Source of the DNA: Aculops lycopersici
Taxonomy: Eukaryota; Arthropoda; Arachnida; Trombidiformes; Eriophyidae
Assembly (NCBI GenBank): GCA_015350385.1
Contig: WNKI01000001.1
Coordinates: 201,751 to 265,750, forward strand
Direction of reading: 5' to 3'
Length of the DNA stretch: 64,000 nt
Shown piece by piece: positions 10,251 through 20,800 of this stretch. Each line of letters starts with the position of its first letter. Position 1 is the stretch's first letter. The position numbers and the translations under genes were made by a program. The notes beneath the pieces were generated by a model, which ran no database searches, had not been told where the DNA came from, and worked only from the letters and a program-made list of their open reading frames with translations.

Positions 10251-12014
10251 TTAATACGAGATACTTGCAACTGGCTGCTGGCCCCCGTCTGCATCCACCA
10301 CCAACTCAGAGCTCGTTGCCGCTACCTCAAGGTTGGCCAGGTAAGGTGGAGTCAGACTGCCCAAGCAGGTTGTGTCCAGTGAGGTGCATTTTTTGCAAAC
10401 ACAATTGATTGCATCCGCGAAATAGTACTCGCGTGTGCTCGGCTCCACCAACTCCGAGCTGCACTCATTTAAAACGACACGCCTCCTGACCCGACGCCCA
10501 TGAGTGCAAACCTTGTGCACCGATTTCTTGTGCGGAAAGATCCAGTCGGCGATCTCGCCCGAGTCGCAGCCGCCATAACAAATTGAGGCCTCCACTTGAC
10601 CAAAACACTTGTTACCATTCTCGTCCGTCTTCGAGGCTTTAAAGGAGTAGCGGCGCATCTTGCACTCGAGTGGAGTTTCGTCGGCCGGAAGCGTCTGGCC
10701 ATCCGCGTCCACCGCGCCACCAACAACCGGCCGCTGGCCAATCTTGAGGCTCATGTCGGCGAGTGTTTTATTCTGCTCCTCTCCATCCAAACCAGACACT
10801 TGTGGCTTGCTCAGGTCGCTACGATGCAACCGAATGTTAGTTGGTCCTCTAATTGTCGGAAGCTGAAGTTCGATAGGCGAAGAGAGTAGCTCAGATCTCC
10901 GCTGGCTCCTACCTGAGAAGGCCTGTCGCACCGGAAGTGTACGTATTGCAGAGTGCGAGGGGAGCAAGTGACGAGCTCGAGCCTTCTGCTGACTTGTTGA
11001 GAGTGCCGAGATCCAGGGTTGAGCACCAAATATACGCTTTGCCTCTTCGGCGCTGACCCGAAACGACTGGCGCAGTTTCCTCGAGTCTTGGTCCTGGTAT
11101 TGCTGAATTCTTGCTTCGTTGCTCGTCCGAGGATCGTCCACCGATTTCCAGCTGGAGGGACCCTGCAAACACTCGCCGCCGGGACAACGTGTTCCCATAA
11201 ACACTTGTGGTTGCACCCCAGCCAACTCCTCGGCCACCTGCTCCTGATTCCTCTCGTCTCTGTATACTGAGACTCTCGCCCTACCAAGATCTGCCCTCCC
11301 ACTAATCTGGTCACTAGGTCCCCATGAGCTCCTTAAGTCTAAATCGTTGCTCGCCTCCTCATGCGGCTGCCACTCTGGTTGTCGCTTCTGTCTGCCTTGC
11401 CAATTAGAAAAGTCTCCCTGAAAACTGTCTTTCGCTTGCTCACTCTTTTGTTTGTCCTGCTCTGACAATAACATGTCGTTGTTGCTCAAATCGTCATCTC
11501 GTGATAAAGCCTGTGAATCCCGCAGGCAAACAAGCTCAGCTCGCTCGCCTGTCTTCTGTTGCATCCATCTGCATCCCGCTCTCGCAGGCTCGAATCTCAA
11601 TCTGTTGGTTGGTTCTACTTTTGGGCAGACATTAATGGTGGTGGATTAGTATTAGGTTTATTAGAGAATTTTCTGTGGACACCCCAACAGTGTAACTGAG
11701 AGATACACCCAATGGTTTATCGAGAGCCACCCTCAGATACTGATCAAACGAGACTCGTTTGCGCTTTACTCACCTGAACAAGGAGGCGATTGTCGCCAGC
11801 AAGGCACCTGCTCCACCGTGGCTTGCGCGGCGACATCGCCCTGCTTGAGATTTTGGGCCAACTTAAGTGCCTCTAAAGTTTGCAAGTCTATAGTGTGTCT
11901 TTGTGCCGAACAAATGACCCAGGATAGTGAAATGACTAAACCAAAATAGGTAACAATTAAATTTCTTCCACCTCGAACTCCGCGATTTGTGACTTGACTT
12001 TTCCTCTTGTGCAT
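10251..12014 (-). CDS. GPB5: Glycoprotein hormone beta-5 subunit (thyrostimulin beta) with a very long pro-region
   Basis: Secreted cystine-knot partner of GPA2. Exon 1 is 12014-11774 and ends in a GTGAGT donor; exon 2 is 11614-10251. The phases agree and give about 534 residues. Exon 1 has a basic n-region and a hydrophobic segment (LIVTYFGLVISLSWVICSA) that reads as a signal peptide. The C-terminal knot is clear: PLECKMRRY, CFGQVEASICYGGCDSGEI, DWIFPHKKSVHKVC, VVLNEC, YYFADAINCVCKKC and TTC. GPB5 in other animals is a small protein. Here about 350 residues rich in Gln, Ser, Arg and Glu lie between leader and knot, with basic sites such as RQKR and SQRR. About 40 further residues follow the knot. 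An alternative acceptor in exon 2 could shorten the pro-region, but the frame is open throughout. Orientation is tail to tail with GPA2. Confidence 0.9.
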
Positions 12015-13375
12015 TCTGATTATCTGGCTGCTAGGTGGGATTTTTGTTTATACAAATTTGAATCTTCTCTTTATCCGGTTGCTGTCCAGATTATTATGTG
12101 GCTGTTTCAAGTTAACATGAGTCCAGCTAATACGTGAGTTAGTCTCTTGCTTCTCTCATTAACCTCTTATCGGTGGCCTTGTGCTAAGTTTACGATCTCT
12201 AACTAAGTTAGTTGCGTCGCGTATTCTAGTTCTTTTGTTCCAAATTTAGTTGCACTCATAACTAATGTTGTCATCGATGCTCTGGTCACTTGGGCTTTCC
12301 AACGACAGCACACTTGCATCTATTCTTATCGCAACCTAACACTATCAATCAGTTCCGCTCTAAAGCTGGGACTTCTTCGAGTGCTTGTTGGCTCGTTGAG
12401 TTACAAGACCACTAAGATCTACGACTCCAGCTGAGACTTGTCAGCCGTCAACTCCATCCAGACGGCGAATTAGATGCACGACAAACTTTCCGATCGTGTA
12501 GCTCGGCTGCTGGCAGCTGGGGAACCCGGTTGCGCCTGCGCAAGTCAGTGGCAAGTCAGAGATACGAGCCAGCTCTAGTTAGCTAGACCAATCTGGCCGC
12601 CCACCTGGATTTTTTGGGCCGGCCTAGGAAAGGCTTCTGTGGCATGAGTGTCGAGTCTTGGGTATCCTCGGTGTTCTTATTAAATTAAACTGGCCAGTAA
12701 TGACGCAAAGCTGGCGAGGCGCAATCTCCACCGAACGAGACGAATAATTTACCTTTGCAGTTGGAGAGAATGGCAAACTCACCTGCAGGCTCTCTCGATG
12801 CAACTTTCGGTCAGAGTGCCACGAGGCCATTAGCGGGTTATGATTGTTTGGCATCTCCCGGCTAGTAGTAAGAAGTCAGTATGTTGGCTGGGCTCTAGTT
12901 ACATACTCAACTAAAATTAGATGAAAATTGGACACGAAACTTCATCAAATAACATGGACGTGCCAACTTGGTGGATGAAGAGGAGCGCACTAGATGCTTG
13001 CATCTCACACTCAAACAATCAACTGAGTCGATGTAAACATGGCGCTGGCCATAAAGTCTCACGATTGCAAACGTTCTCCTCTCTTCTCTTTATTGTTAAA
13101 GTAATTGTCTCTAGTTCTTCCTACGGGTCCAGCCCGCGAAACGGACGAGATCCAACATCCGACATAAGCGCGCAGTAATATAAAATTGGAACGATACTCT
13201 GAGTGCAAATGACGGTCGCCGCTCGACCGCGAATAACTGTAAAGTCTCCTCCCCTTGCTCTTATTCCTCCTGTGGATAAATATACTTGTTTGTGTGCCGA
13301 TACAGTCTTGTCTAACAATTGCCCCCTTCTGTCCCATCAAGTTAGCTTGCATTGGGCGCCTACTGACGACAGTCC
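12015..13375. other. GPB5 upstream region and sorting nexin 3' UTR
   Basis: No coding signal is seen. A TTTATT at 13089-13094 reads AATAAA on the minus strand and is a reasonable polyadenylation signal for the sorting nexin gene. The part next to 12014 should contain the GPB5 promoter, but I see no clear TATA element. Confidence 0.5.
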
Positions 13376-15217
13376 TCAACCTGAGGGCGCAAGGCCGCGA
13401 CAAACTTCGAGACAGTTGGCGATTAGTTGCGTTTGAGACCTCAAGTGCTTCAGCTCCAGCTCGACGATCTCGCCGAATGCCTTCCTAAATGATGCAACTC
13501 GCCGCTGCTTATAGTCGGCGAGCTCGCGCTTGGCCAGCTTTGATATGGATATGAAATTTTCCTTTGCCTGCCTCTGGATAACGTCCGCGTATTGCATTTG
13601 CGTGCGCCCCTTCTGTCTTGCCTTCTCCAAATTCTTGCTCGCCTGCTCGTACTCGGCCATGAACCGGAGCCGGCGCATTAGTAGATCTTGGGCGGCCACC
13701 GTGTCACGCTTATAGTATAGGAATGTGTCGGTCAACTTGAGGTCTTCATCGGAGGCCATGCGAGTCTCAATCTTGCGCGCGGCCTCGAGGCAATCGGAAA
13801 CATTGAGCAACAGCTGTTTCAATCCCTCACTAGTGTGGTCATTGGCGCAACCTACGCCCTTCGGTTTGATTGGCCTCTTCAAGTTACTATTGCTTGTGCT
13901 CTTGTCCGAGACTTTATCACTGGGTTGCCTGGCTAACTTGGCGCTGGTGCTGGTGCTAGTGCTGCTGCCCACACCCGAGGTGGACGGACCCTCGAGATCC
14001 TCGTCGAATCCATCGCTGAGCTCGCGCTCGTCGTTGGTGAGCTCGAGCCGCCGACTGGTGGAGCTCGACTCCGGGTCAGCCGACTTCGAGCTTGTAGCCG
14101 GAGTGTCTGGAGGGGATGCAGTCGTTGATGATGCTAAGTTTCCGTTGCCAAGTGCGAGGGTATCGGCGCTTGGCAAGCTTAGAGAGGGCAGTGGACAGGC
14201 GATGGATTGTGGTGAGTCTTTGGTTTGGGCTGTGATTGGCACAACCTCGATGCTGGCCAGCCTAACAAGTTGCTGGCTGACCTGTAAGTAGCTATCGGCG
14301 ACATTCTTGCGCGCCTGGCTGACTCGGTCCGCCTGGATCGCGGTCTCCCTAATACTATTGTGATATAAAGCTAAAAAGAGTCGCTCTTTTTCGAAGTATT
14401 GCTCGTCCACATCATCATTGCCGCTGGCGAGAGATCCATTTGCATTTCCCTCGCTTGCCCGACGTTCTGTTGTGGTTGAGGTTGCCGCAACTGGAGCCGC
14501 GTCCTGTTCGGGTAATCTGGACAAGTTGCCCGTAGTGACACTGCGTGTGATATCGCTGTTTCCATTCTGGTTAGTGTTGTTGGTAGTCTCGGTGGCGCGA
14601 CCCAAGTGCTGCTTGGCCATGGACAGATGCCTGTTGATAGAGCCGCTGGCCGAAGTGGTTGCAGCCACCTGTGAAGTGGTGATAACGAAATCCGTCAACG
14701 ACTTGCCAATATTCTGGATAGAACCAGCAAGCTTCTCCTTCTTGCTCTTCCCTCGAACCGCAAGCTCGTTCTCATACTCGAGGAAAATCTTGAAGTTGTG
14801 GTCCTCGCGAAACTTCTGGTGGGCGGCGAGGCGCTGGAGGAATATCTCGTGCATGGCAACAGTCTTCTTGAAGATGGCCAAGTACTCGGCCTCGAGCTCC
14901 TGCTTCATCTTGGCAAATTCGGCCTTGCTCATGCTTCCCTCGCCGTCGCCTAGCCGTTGGAGTTTCTCGCGCGACGCATCAAAGTCTGGCTTTGGTGGCG
15001 CCGGGGGAATGATATATCCAGCGTACTGGTCATTGTCCTCGAGACAATCGTGCAACCAGATAAACTCCTCGTGCTGCCGGACCACCGACATCACGGGCTT
15101 TGCAAACTGGGCCAACTTGGTGCGAGTGTGGACCGTAAACCTAACCCGGTCCCGCTCGCTAAGGGCATCGCTGATGTCCACCAAAAGGCTTTCATCCATC
15201 TGGACAAGTTGCTTCAT
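13376..15217 (-). CDS. Sorting nexin of the SNX5/SNX6/SNX32 group (PX-BAR)
   Basis: Endosomal SNX-BAR protein that works with SNX1/2 in retromer/ESCPE-1 retrieval. It is a single exon of 613 residues from the ATG at 15217; the open frame extends 31 codons further upstream without an ATG, so a 5' exon is possible. The PX domain shows ISDALSERDRVRFTVHT, VRQHEEFIWLHD, AGYIIPPAPPKPDFDASREKLQ and EGSMSKAEFAKMKQELEAEYLAIFKKTVAMHE. These are characteristic of SNX5/6, whose PX has an unusual peptide-binding surface. The BAR halves show YFEKERLFLALYHN and, later, IETRMASDEDLKLTD and KQRRVASFRKAFGEIVELELKH. The protein is about 200 residues longer than the usual ~405. The excess is two low-complexity Ser/Thr/Asn-rich inserts: about 14418-14675 between PX and BAR, and about 13810-14240 inside the BAR region. 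SNX5 cannot be told from SNX6 here. Confidence 0.92.
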   Translation of the reverse strand: MKQLVQMDESLLVDISDALSERDRVRFTVHTRTKLAQFAKPVMSVVRQHEEFIWLHDCLEDNDQYAGYIIPPAPPKPDFDASREKLQRLGDGEGSMSKAEFAKMKQELEAEYLAIFKKTVAMHEIFLQRLAAHQKFREDHNFKIFLEYENELAVRGKSKKEKLAGSIQNIGKSLTDFVITTSQVAATTSASGSINRHLSMAKQHLGRATETTNNTNQNGNSDITRSVTTGNLSRLPEQDAAPVAATSTTTERRASEGNANGSLASGNDDVDEQYFEKERLFLALYHNSIRETAIQADRVSQARKNVADSYLQVSQQLVRLASIEVVPITAQTKDSPQSIACPLPSLSLPSADTLALGNGNLASSTTASPPDTPATSSKSADPESSSTSRRLELTNDERELSDGFDEDLEGPSTSGVGSSTSTSTSAKLARQPSDKVSDKSTSNSNLKRPIKPKGVGCANDHTSEGLKQLLLNVSDCLEAARKIETRMASDEDLKLTDTFLYYKRDTVAAQDLLMRRLRFMAEYEQASKNLEKARQKGRTQMQYADVIQRQAKENFISISKLAKRELADYKQRRVASFRKAFGEIVELELKHLRSQTQLIANCLEVCRGLAPSG

Positions 15218-15456
15218 GTTTTGATCTCGGACTTTGCCGCAACAATTGGGCTTTGCTAATCCTACTTCTTCTCCTTCGCCAATTTCTCTCCTCTCTTGGG
15301 GCGCTTCCAAGTCCCGGTCGCTGGTGCAGTGCTAATAGGTGCAGTGGCTCTAATAGGTGCTCGTGGGACGATTAGGTAATAGCTAGACTGGTAGTCATCG
15401 CGGCGCCGACAAGTGCGACGACATCACCACTAGAAAATATCACTGCCTTAGTTTTT

Positions 15457-15485
15457 GTCGTCGTCGTCGTCGTCGTCGTCGTCGT
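15457..15485. repeat. GTC trinucleotide microsatellite
   Basis: Roughly nine consecutive GTC units lie about 240 bases upstream of the sorting nexin start on the opposite strand, probably in its 5' UTR or promoter. Confidence 0.9.
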
Positions 15486-17329
15486 GGTTGTTGCGGCTGG
15501 CGTCACAGTCATCGACATTCGCTCTGGGCCAGCTGAAGCAGTGACTTCGACTCCAACTCCGACTCCGACAACAACATTGCCTCGAGTCGACGCCCGAGCG
15601 CCACCTGGCGATCCAACTTGGCACCAGGGTTTGCGAATTTCAAGGTGCGAACGAGGCGCCACAAGACGGGAGGCAATGGAAACTCGCCAGACAACTTGGC
15701 TCAACCGAGAGGCTGGGCGGCCATTTTGTTGGCCAGAACCGGGGCCAGGTTTTGGTGTGCGGCGCTGGTCCAGTTGGTTTTGCTGGCGGCAGATCGAACC
15801 GAAGAGCGAAAGAGGAGACAGAAAATAGGCAGAAGTTTTGGAAAAGCTCCTGTTGGTTAGCGTTTGCTTCTCTGGTCGCAGTCAGTGGCGCTAGCTGGTC
15901 TCGCGTTCGCCAACAGCCAATGGCAGCGCCGCAAAAAGCGCCAGCCGGACTGGCGGCAAGTGCAGGTTTTTGCGGCCCACCGAGTGGCTTCTTGTGGCAG
16001 GGCCGGCCAGTCTGGCTCCGGTCCTGCTGCTGCCGCGACGCCGGCGGTACCAGCCTCAGCGCTGGCGCCAGCCGCAACAACAGCAACCACAGTGATGGCG
16101 GCTCGGCCGACTCGCACTGGCGCAGAGTGCGCGAGCCGAAGCCGAGCGAACAGACGCAGCGAATGCGCGGCGCAGATGCATTAGGCCAACGAAACCAAGA
16201 ACCAGAGGCGGACATTGCGACGCCAGGCAAAGCGGGCGAATGGGCGCGCAAGCTGCAGCCACAGGCTAGCGACGGCAGCGGCAACAACGGCAACTGCGAG
16301 TCTGCAGCAGAGTCAACCACAACGACAGCGACAACGACGTCAACGCCGACACCGACGACGGACAACGAGAAGCAGGCAGGCGGGCAGCGTTGCTGCGGTG
16401 CTGCCTGCTGCCAATTGCTTCTGTCGCTGGTTTCGCCTGGCTCTTACTCCAGCTGGCTGTGCCTCATTTCGGGGCGGGTGTGCACGCCCATCGCAGACAC
16501 AGTAAACCGTTCCGCGTCGGCCAGAACTTTAACAGGCAAACCGAAGCCAACAGGAAAGCTAGCCGTCGGACTATCGAACCCGCAACAATATCAACTTCGG
16601 CACAGTTGAGTCAGACGCTTTCACACGGGCACAGCCTCAGCTTGAGCCGAGGAGCGAACGATGAAGGAACAGCAGCAACAGCACAAAACAACGGCAAACG
16701 CGCGCGCTGTTGTTGTTGCCTTCGTCGTCGTCGTCGCCAACGCCATCGACGCTGCCGTTGGATTGCAGCAAGAGCAGCAGTCCAACTTATAATTTCCTAG
16801 CCAATTCTCCAATGAGTTCTCGTAAGCCGCCGTACTATTTGGCGAGAGAAGAGAAGAGAGAGAAAAGTAACGTTTATTACTCTCGCTCGCTTGGAAACTA
16901 AAACTATTCCATACCACTTTTCTATCAGTCGAAACTTGATCACCACCCCGACCACAAGCCAAACTCTGCTGCTTCTGTCCAGGCAGCAAGTTACGGCGCC
17001 AAGCTAAAGTATTTATAATCCATCCTCAAGAAGTTATCATCAAACACTAGCAGCCGAGAAGAGGCCACCAGCAAGATCTACGGAGAGGCACGAAGCTCCA
17101 AGTTGGGGGCCAAGAAGGAAACAAGAAGCAACTGACCAAGTGAAAAAGTAATTTAGAATGACATATCAGGTGAAAGACTGGGTAATGAGATGTCGCCTTA
17201 ATGCAATGCAATTCGTCTCACTACCTTGTCTTTGACGCGGTATTCATTAACATCAACAAAGCAGCTAAAAATTTTATCCCAACTCTCGCGCAATCTTTCA
17301 GAAAGTTGGGTTCCGTGATAGACTCGGTG

Positions 17330-17347
17330 ATATATATATATATATAT
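17330..17347. repeat. AT dinucleotide microsatellite
   Basis: Eight to nine AT units lie in an AT-rich part of the intergenic region. Confidence 0.9.
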
Positions 17348-17841
17348 TCGTTATGACAATAACTAATATATAGCACCACAAGCAAGATTCAAGCTCATAT
17401 CCAAAATCGCAGACCGTCCGTATCGTCAAAGTGGTTAGTGACTATGTGGAATCAATTGTTATCGTATCACAGCCTACTTTGATGAGTGGTTAGGTTTTCT
17501 CTTCGACTCGATTGTGTCATTTATTTTCAGTTTATGACAGTCCATTCCTCCTGGTCGGGATGATTTCATGTACGTACTTCGAACTAGCGAAGTTTTGGCG
17601 CGTAATCGATGCAAACATTAAACTTGTTCACCTCGTACTCTTTTAGCATCACAAGCTATTGATACGAACCTCGAAAGAGCAACTGTCCCTACTTCCCTCT
17701 TCAAGTCTTAGAAACACGTACAACTATAGGAAATTTCGCCAGACAAATCAGTTCTTTTACATTGGTGGCCAACTTTGTGGTCGACTTTATTGTCGCGCTT
17801 GTCTTTAGTTTTGCTTTCTTCATTCTCAGCCTCAAGGCTAG

Positions 17842-20800
17842 TCAGGTTTTCTCTGACAGTCCTCCGTTTGCGATGCCTGACAACCAGTGTTGCGTTCGAG
17901 TTCTTCGATCAATGCTTTCGAAGATGGGAACCTTCGACTTAATACCCATAATCTCGAGTAGTTTCTCACTCTTCCTGAATATCAAGTGATCCACAATGAA
18001 CCGCTCGCCAATTATAGCGGCAATGAAGTGGGTGAAGGCTAAGAGTATCATAATTAAACGAAACTGGGTTGGCATGTTTAGCACCTCTATCGAAATGTAA
18101 GGTATATTCCATTCGGCTGGAATCATGAGCACAACTATGGTGAGCGCGGTGATTAGCACCAGGGCCCCAGTTAACAGGTAGTTGGATAGAATGGACTTCC
18201 TGTAGGGTTTTCCTTTTGAGAAGACAATAGCAAGGGAGATGCACTGGAAGGCAGACATGGCGAAGATGGCGTAGTTATCGTGTCCAGCCAGGTCGTGGTC
18301 GTAGTTTTCCGGATGCGGCTCGTACCAGGGGTTTTGCCATAGGGCCACTAACGATAATATCTGGAACAAAATCACCAGAGTCAACTGAATACTAATGGAC
18401 GAGAGTTGTGTAACTGACAACAGGGAGCTGGGTGGTGCCATGGAGTCCAATGAGGGGTAGGGTTCTGTTCGGCCGAATAGGGTAACAAAGGTGGCAATAA
18501 TGAAGAGATCCTCATAAAGGAACTCCATGTCCGTGAAGTTTGTGTAGACGGTATATAGGAGTAGCACCGAACAAAATTGGATCAACGAATAGAGGGCCAT
18601 ATACTTGAGGATTCCAAAGGCCGTGACCAAAGCGGCACGACCCTCGCTTATGAGGATCGGTACGCAGGCTATGTTTGCGTTGGCGGAAGTGAATGGAGCT
18701 GCTACTGAAGCCTCGGTGTCCGATAGCGAGATACCTGCATGGGCCGACCTTAAGGCACCCGAATCGTTTGCGCCATCTCCACACATACCAACATAATACT
18801 GCAAACTTTGAAGGTACTCAACAAGTTGTTGCTTCTGGTGAGGCGCCATCCTGGCGAAGACAGTTCCACGGACGCAAATTGAGCTCAGCAACTCTGGGTA
18901 GTGCATTAGGACTGTGTCCCAGGTGTCGCCTGTTAGAGCTAGATGAATCTTGGCATCGTTTGCCGCGCCTATCATGTCCAGCTTAATGGGCGTGTCGCCA
19001 CTAGAAAATGCGACACCAACTGAACCCGAGCTACTAGCTCCATTGGTCTCCGACATCTTTGGCTGCTCACTATTGACAAATTGCCAGATCAGTTGAGGTT
19101 TCGTCTTTGGCTCCGAATTTTGCTTTCTAATTGGCGAGTTTGATCTACTTGATGGCGAGGCTTGAAAGATTGTAGTTTCTGTGGCCTCAGGGATCGGTGG
19201 CGTCGAGGCCTCAAGATTATCCAGTGACGCTATGGAAATTTTGTCGCTTCGCATCTTGTCGTCCACCTGCAATGAAATTGTTTTGTCATGAGCTGAGATC
19301 ATTCCGCACTCAATGGCCACACTGATTGCAGTTAAAATGTTGTCGCCCGTTACCATAACTGTCCTGATGGCTGCCTTATTTAAAGTATCGATCACTGGCA
19401 TAGTCTCTGGCTTGAGCAAGTTGCCCAGCGTTATGAGCCCAAGGAACCTTAAGTCCCGCTCGACATCCATTCTGGAGGCTCTTTGCATACGAGTATAACT
19501 CAGCCCTTCTTTTAGAGGTCGGTAGGCTAGTGCTAGAACCCGGAAACCGCGTCTCGTGTAGCCGTGCAAAACCTCGTAGAAGTCTTCGGGGATTGTGGCT
19601 GGATCACAGAGGGATGCAATCTTTTCTGGAGCACCTTTGGTGTAGACCACATACTGCTGTCCACCAAACTGTCTCGTTATCACAGACATTCGTTGCAGGC
19701 TAGAGGAGAAGGGAAACTGGCGCAGTATACCCAAGTCCTTGTGGCATCCTTTACCTGAGTCGCTGATACTATAAACATCCAACTCGTCATCGGTGTTGGA
19801 CAAAAACTCACTACTTGCCGTGTAGTTTTCTTGTTCTGCTGGAGTGCGGCGCTTCTGTCTTGGTGGCCTGACAACTGTAGGCGCGAGAAGATCGAACTTG
19901 TTCTCGTCATCTACATCCGGCTCCTCCAATTCCCAGCCGGTGGCCTCGAACATTTGTAGATCAAGTGGGTCGCCGATAATCTCATTGTCGATTATAGTTA
20001 GCGAGTGGCAGCTGGCTAGACAGGACATTAGAGGTGAGTACTGGCCATTCTCGAGAATGAGGTGGTGTTCGCGCTCGATGACTTTTGAGTTTGTTTGCAT
20101 GATCTCCTCATCGAAAGGCCGGCCAAACTTGCAGCTTTTCTCATTTAACGGCACAACCTCGTTGAAAGACAAGTTATCCTCAGTGAGAGTTCCGGTTTTA
20201 TCGAAGCAAACACAGTTGATGCAACCACTAATGTTGATGCTTCGCGGCGAAATACAGTAAATTTTGTTTGTCTTGAGCCTGGACTGTGCATAGATGATAC
20301 CAATGGTCATGGCGGCAGGTAAGGCGGGAGGAATGACGATCGTGATGAGATCGAGGGCGCTAATTATGATTGCCTTGAGGTCGGCGCCACGTTTGGTCTT
20401 GAGGACAACACTGTAAGTGAAGCCGAGGAGGGCAATGCAGGCGAGCACGCCGATGAACTTGTGGATTTGCTTGTTGAACCTGAAGTCCACTGGCTTGGGT
20501 AACATGATTGACCGAATTAGCTCGCCCTTTGCAGTTTGAAAGCCAACCCGAATGACTAGCGCCTTGACGTAGACGCCGCCATAGTATCTGGTTTGCAACA
20601 CCTTGGTCCCACAGAAGAGTGTATGTTTGCTGTGCTCCTTTTCGTCATAGTAGGTTTCGTGGTTGGCCTTGCTATTCTGTTGCAGTGGCAATGGGGTCTT
20701 AGTAACGGGAACACTCTCACCTGTTAGCATGGACTCGTTGACGATAACGTTTCCGTTTACGAGGATGCCATCAAATTGAAGGGTTGAGTTGAAAGTTGGC

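Larger units (their letters stand above)
15218..17841. other. Intergenic region between the sorting nexin and P5B ATPase genes
   Basis: It contains a GTC trinucleotide repeat (about 15457-15485), a GC-rich segment open in several frames on both strands (about 15640-16800), and an AT dinucleotide run (17330-17347). The reverse-strand AATAAA for the ATPase gene is probably the TTTATT at 17786-17791. The open frames at 15752-16609 (+) and 15640-16365 (-) overlap each other, are dominated by Gln/Thr/Ala or Leu/Pro, and show no domain. Confidence 0.5.

Noticed and set aside
10850..10920. Possible small intron inside the GPB5 pro-region (CAG-GTAGGAG to CAATTAG on the minus strand)
   Set aside because: The donor and acceptor phases do not match, so removing it would break the frame leading into the cystine knot.
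13725..15224. Long plus-strand open frames across the sorting nexin gene
   Set aside because: They are antisense to a clear PX-BAR coding exon, with biased Leu/Ser composition and no recognisable motif.
15752..16609. 285-codon plus-strand open frame
   Set aside because: It overlaps open frames in other phases and on the other strand in GC-rich DNA, and its Thr/Ala/Gln-rich composition looks like an artefact; kept only as a low-interest observation.
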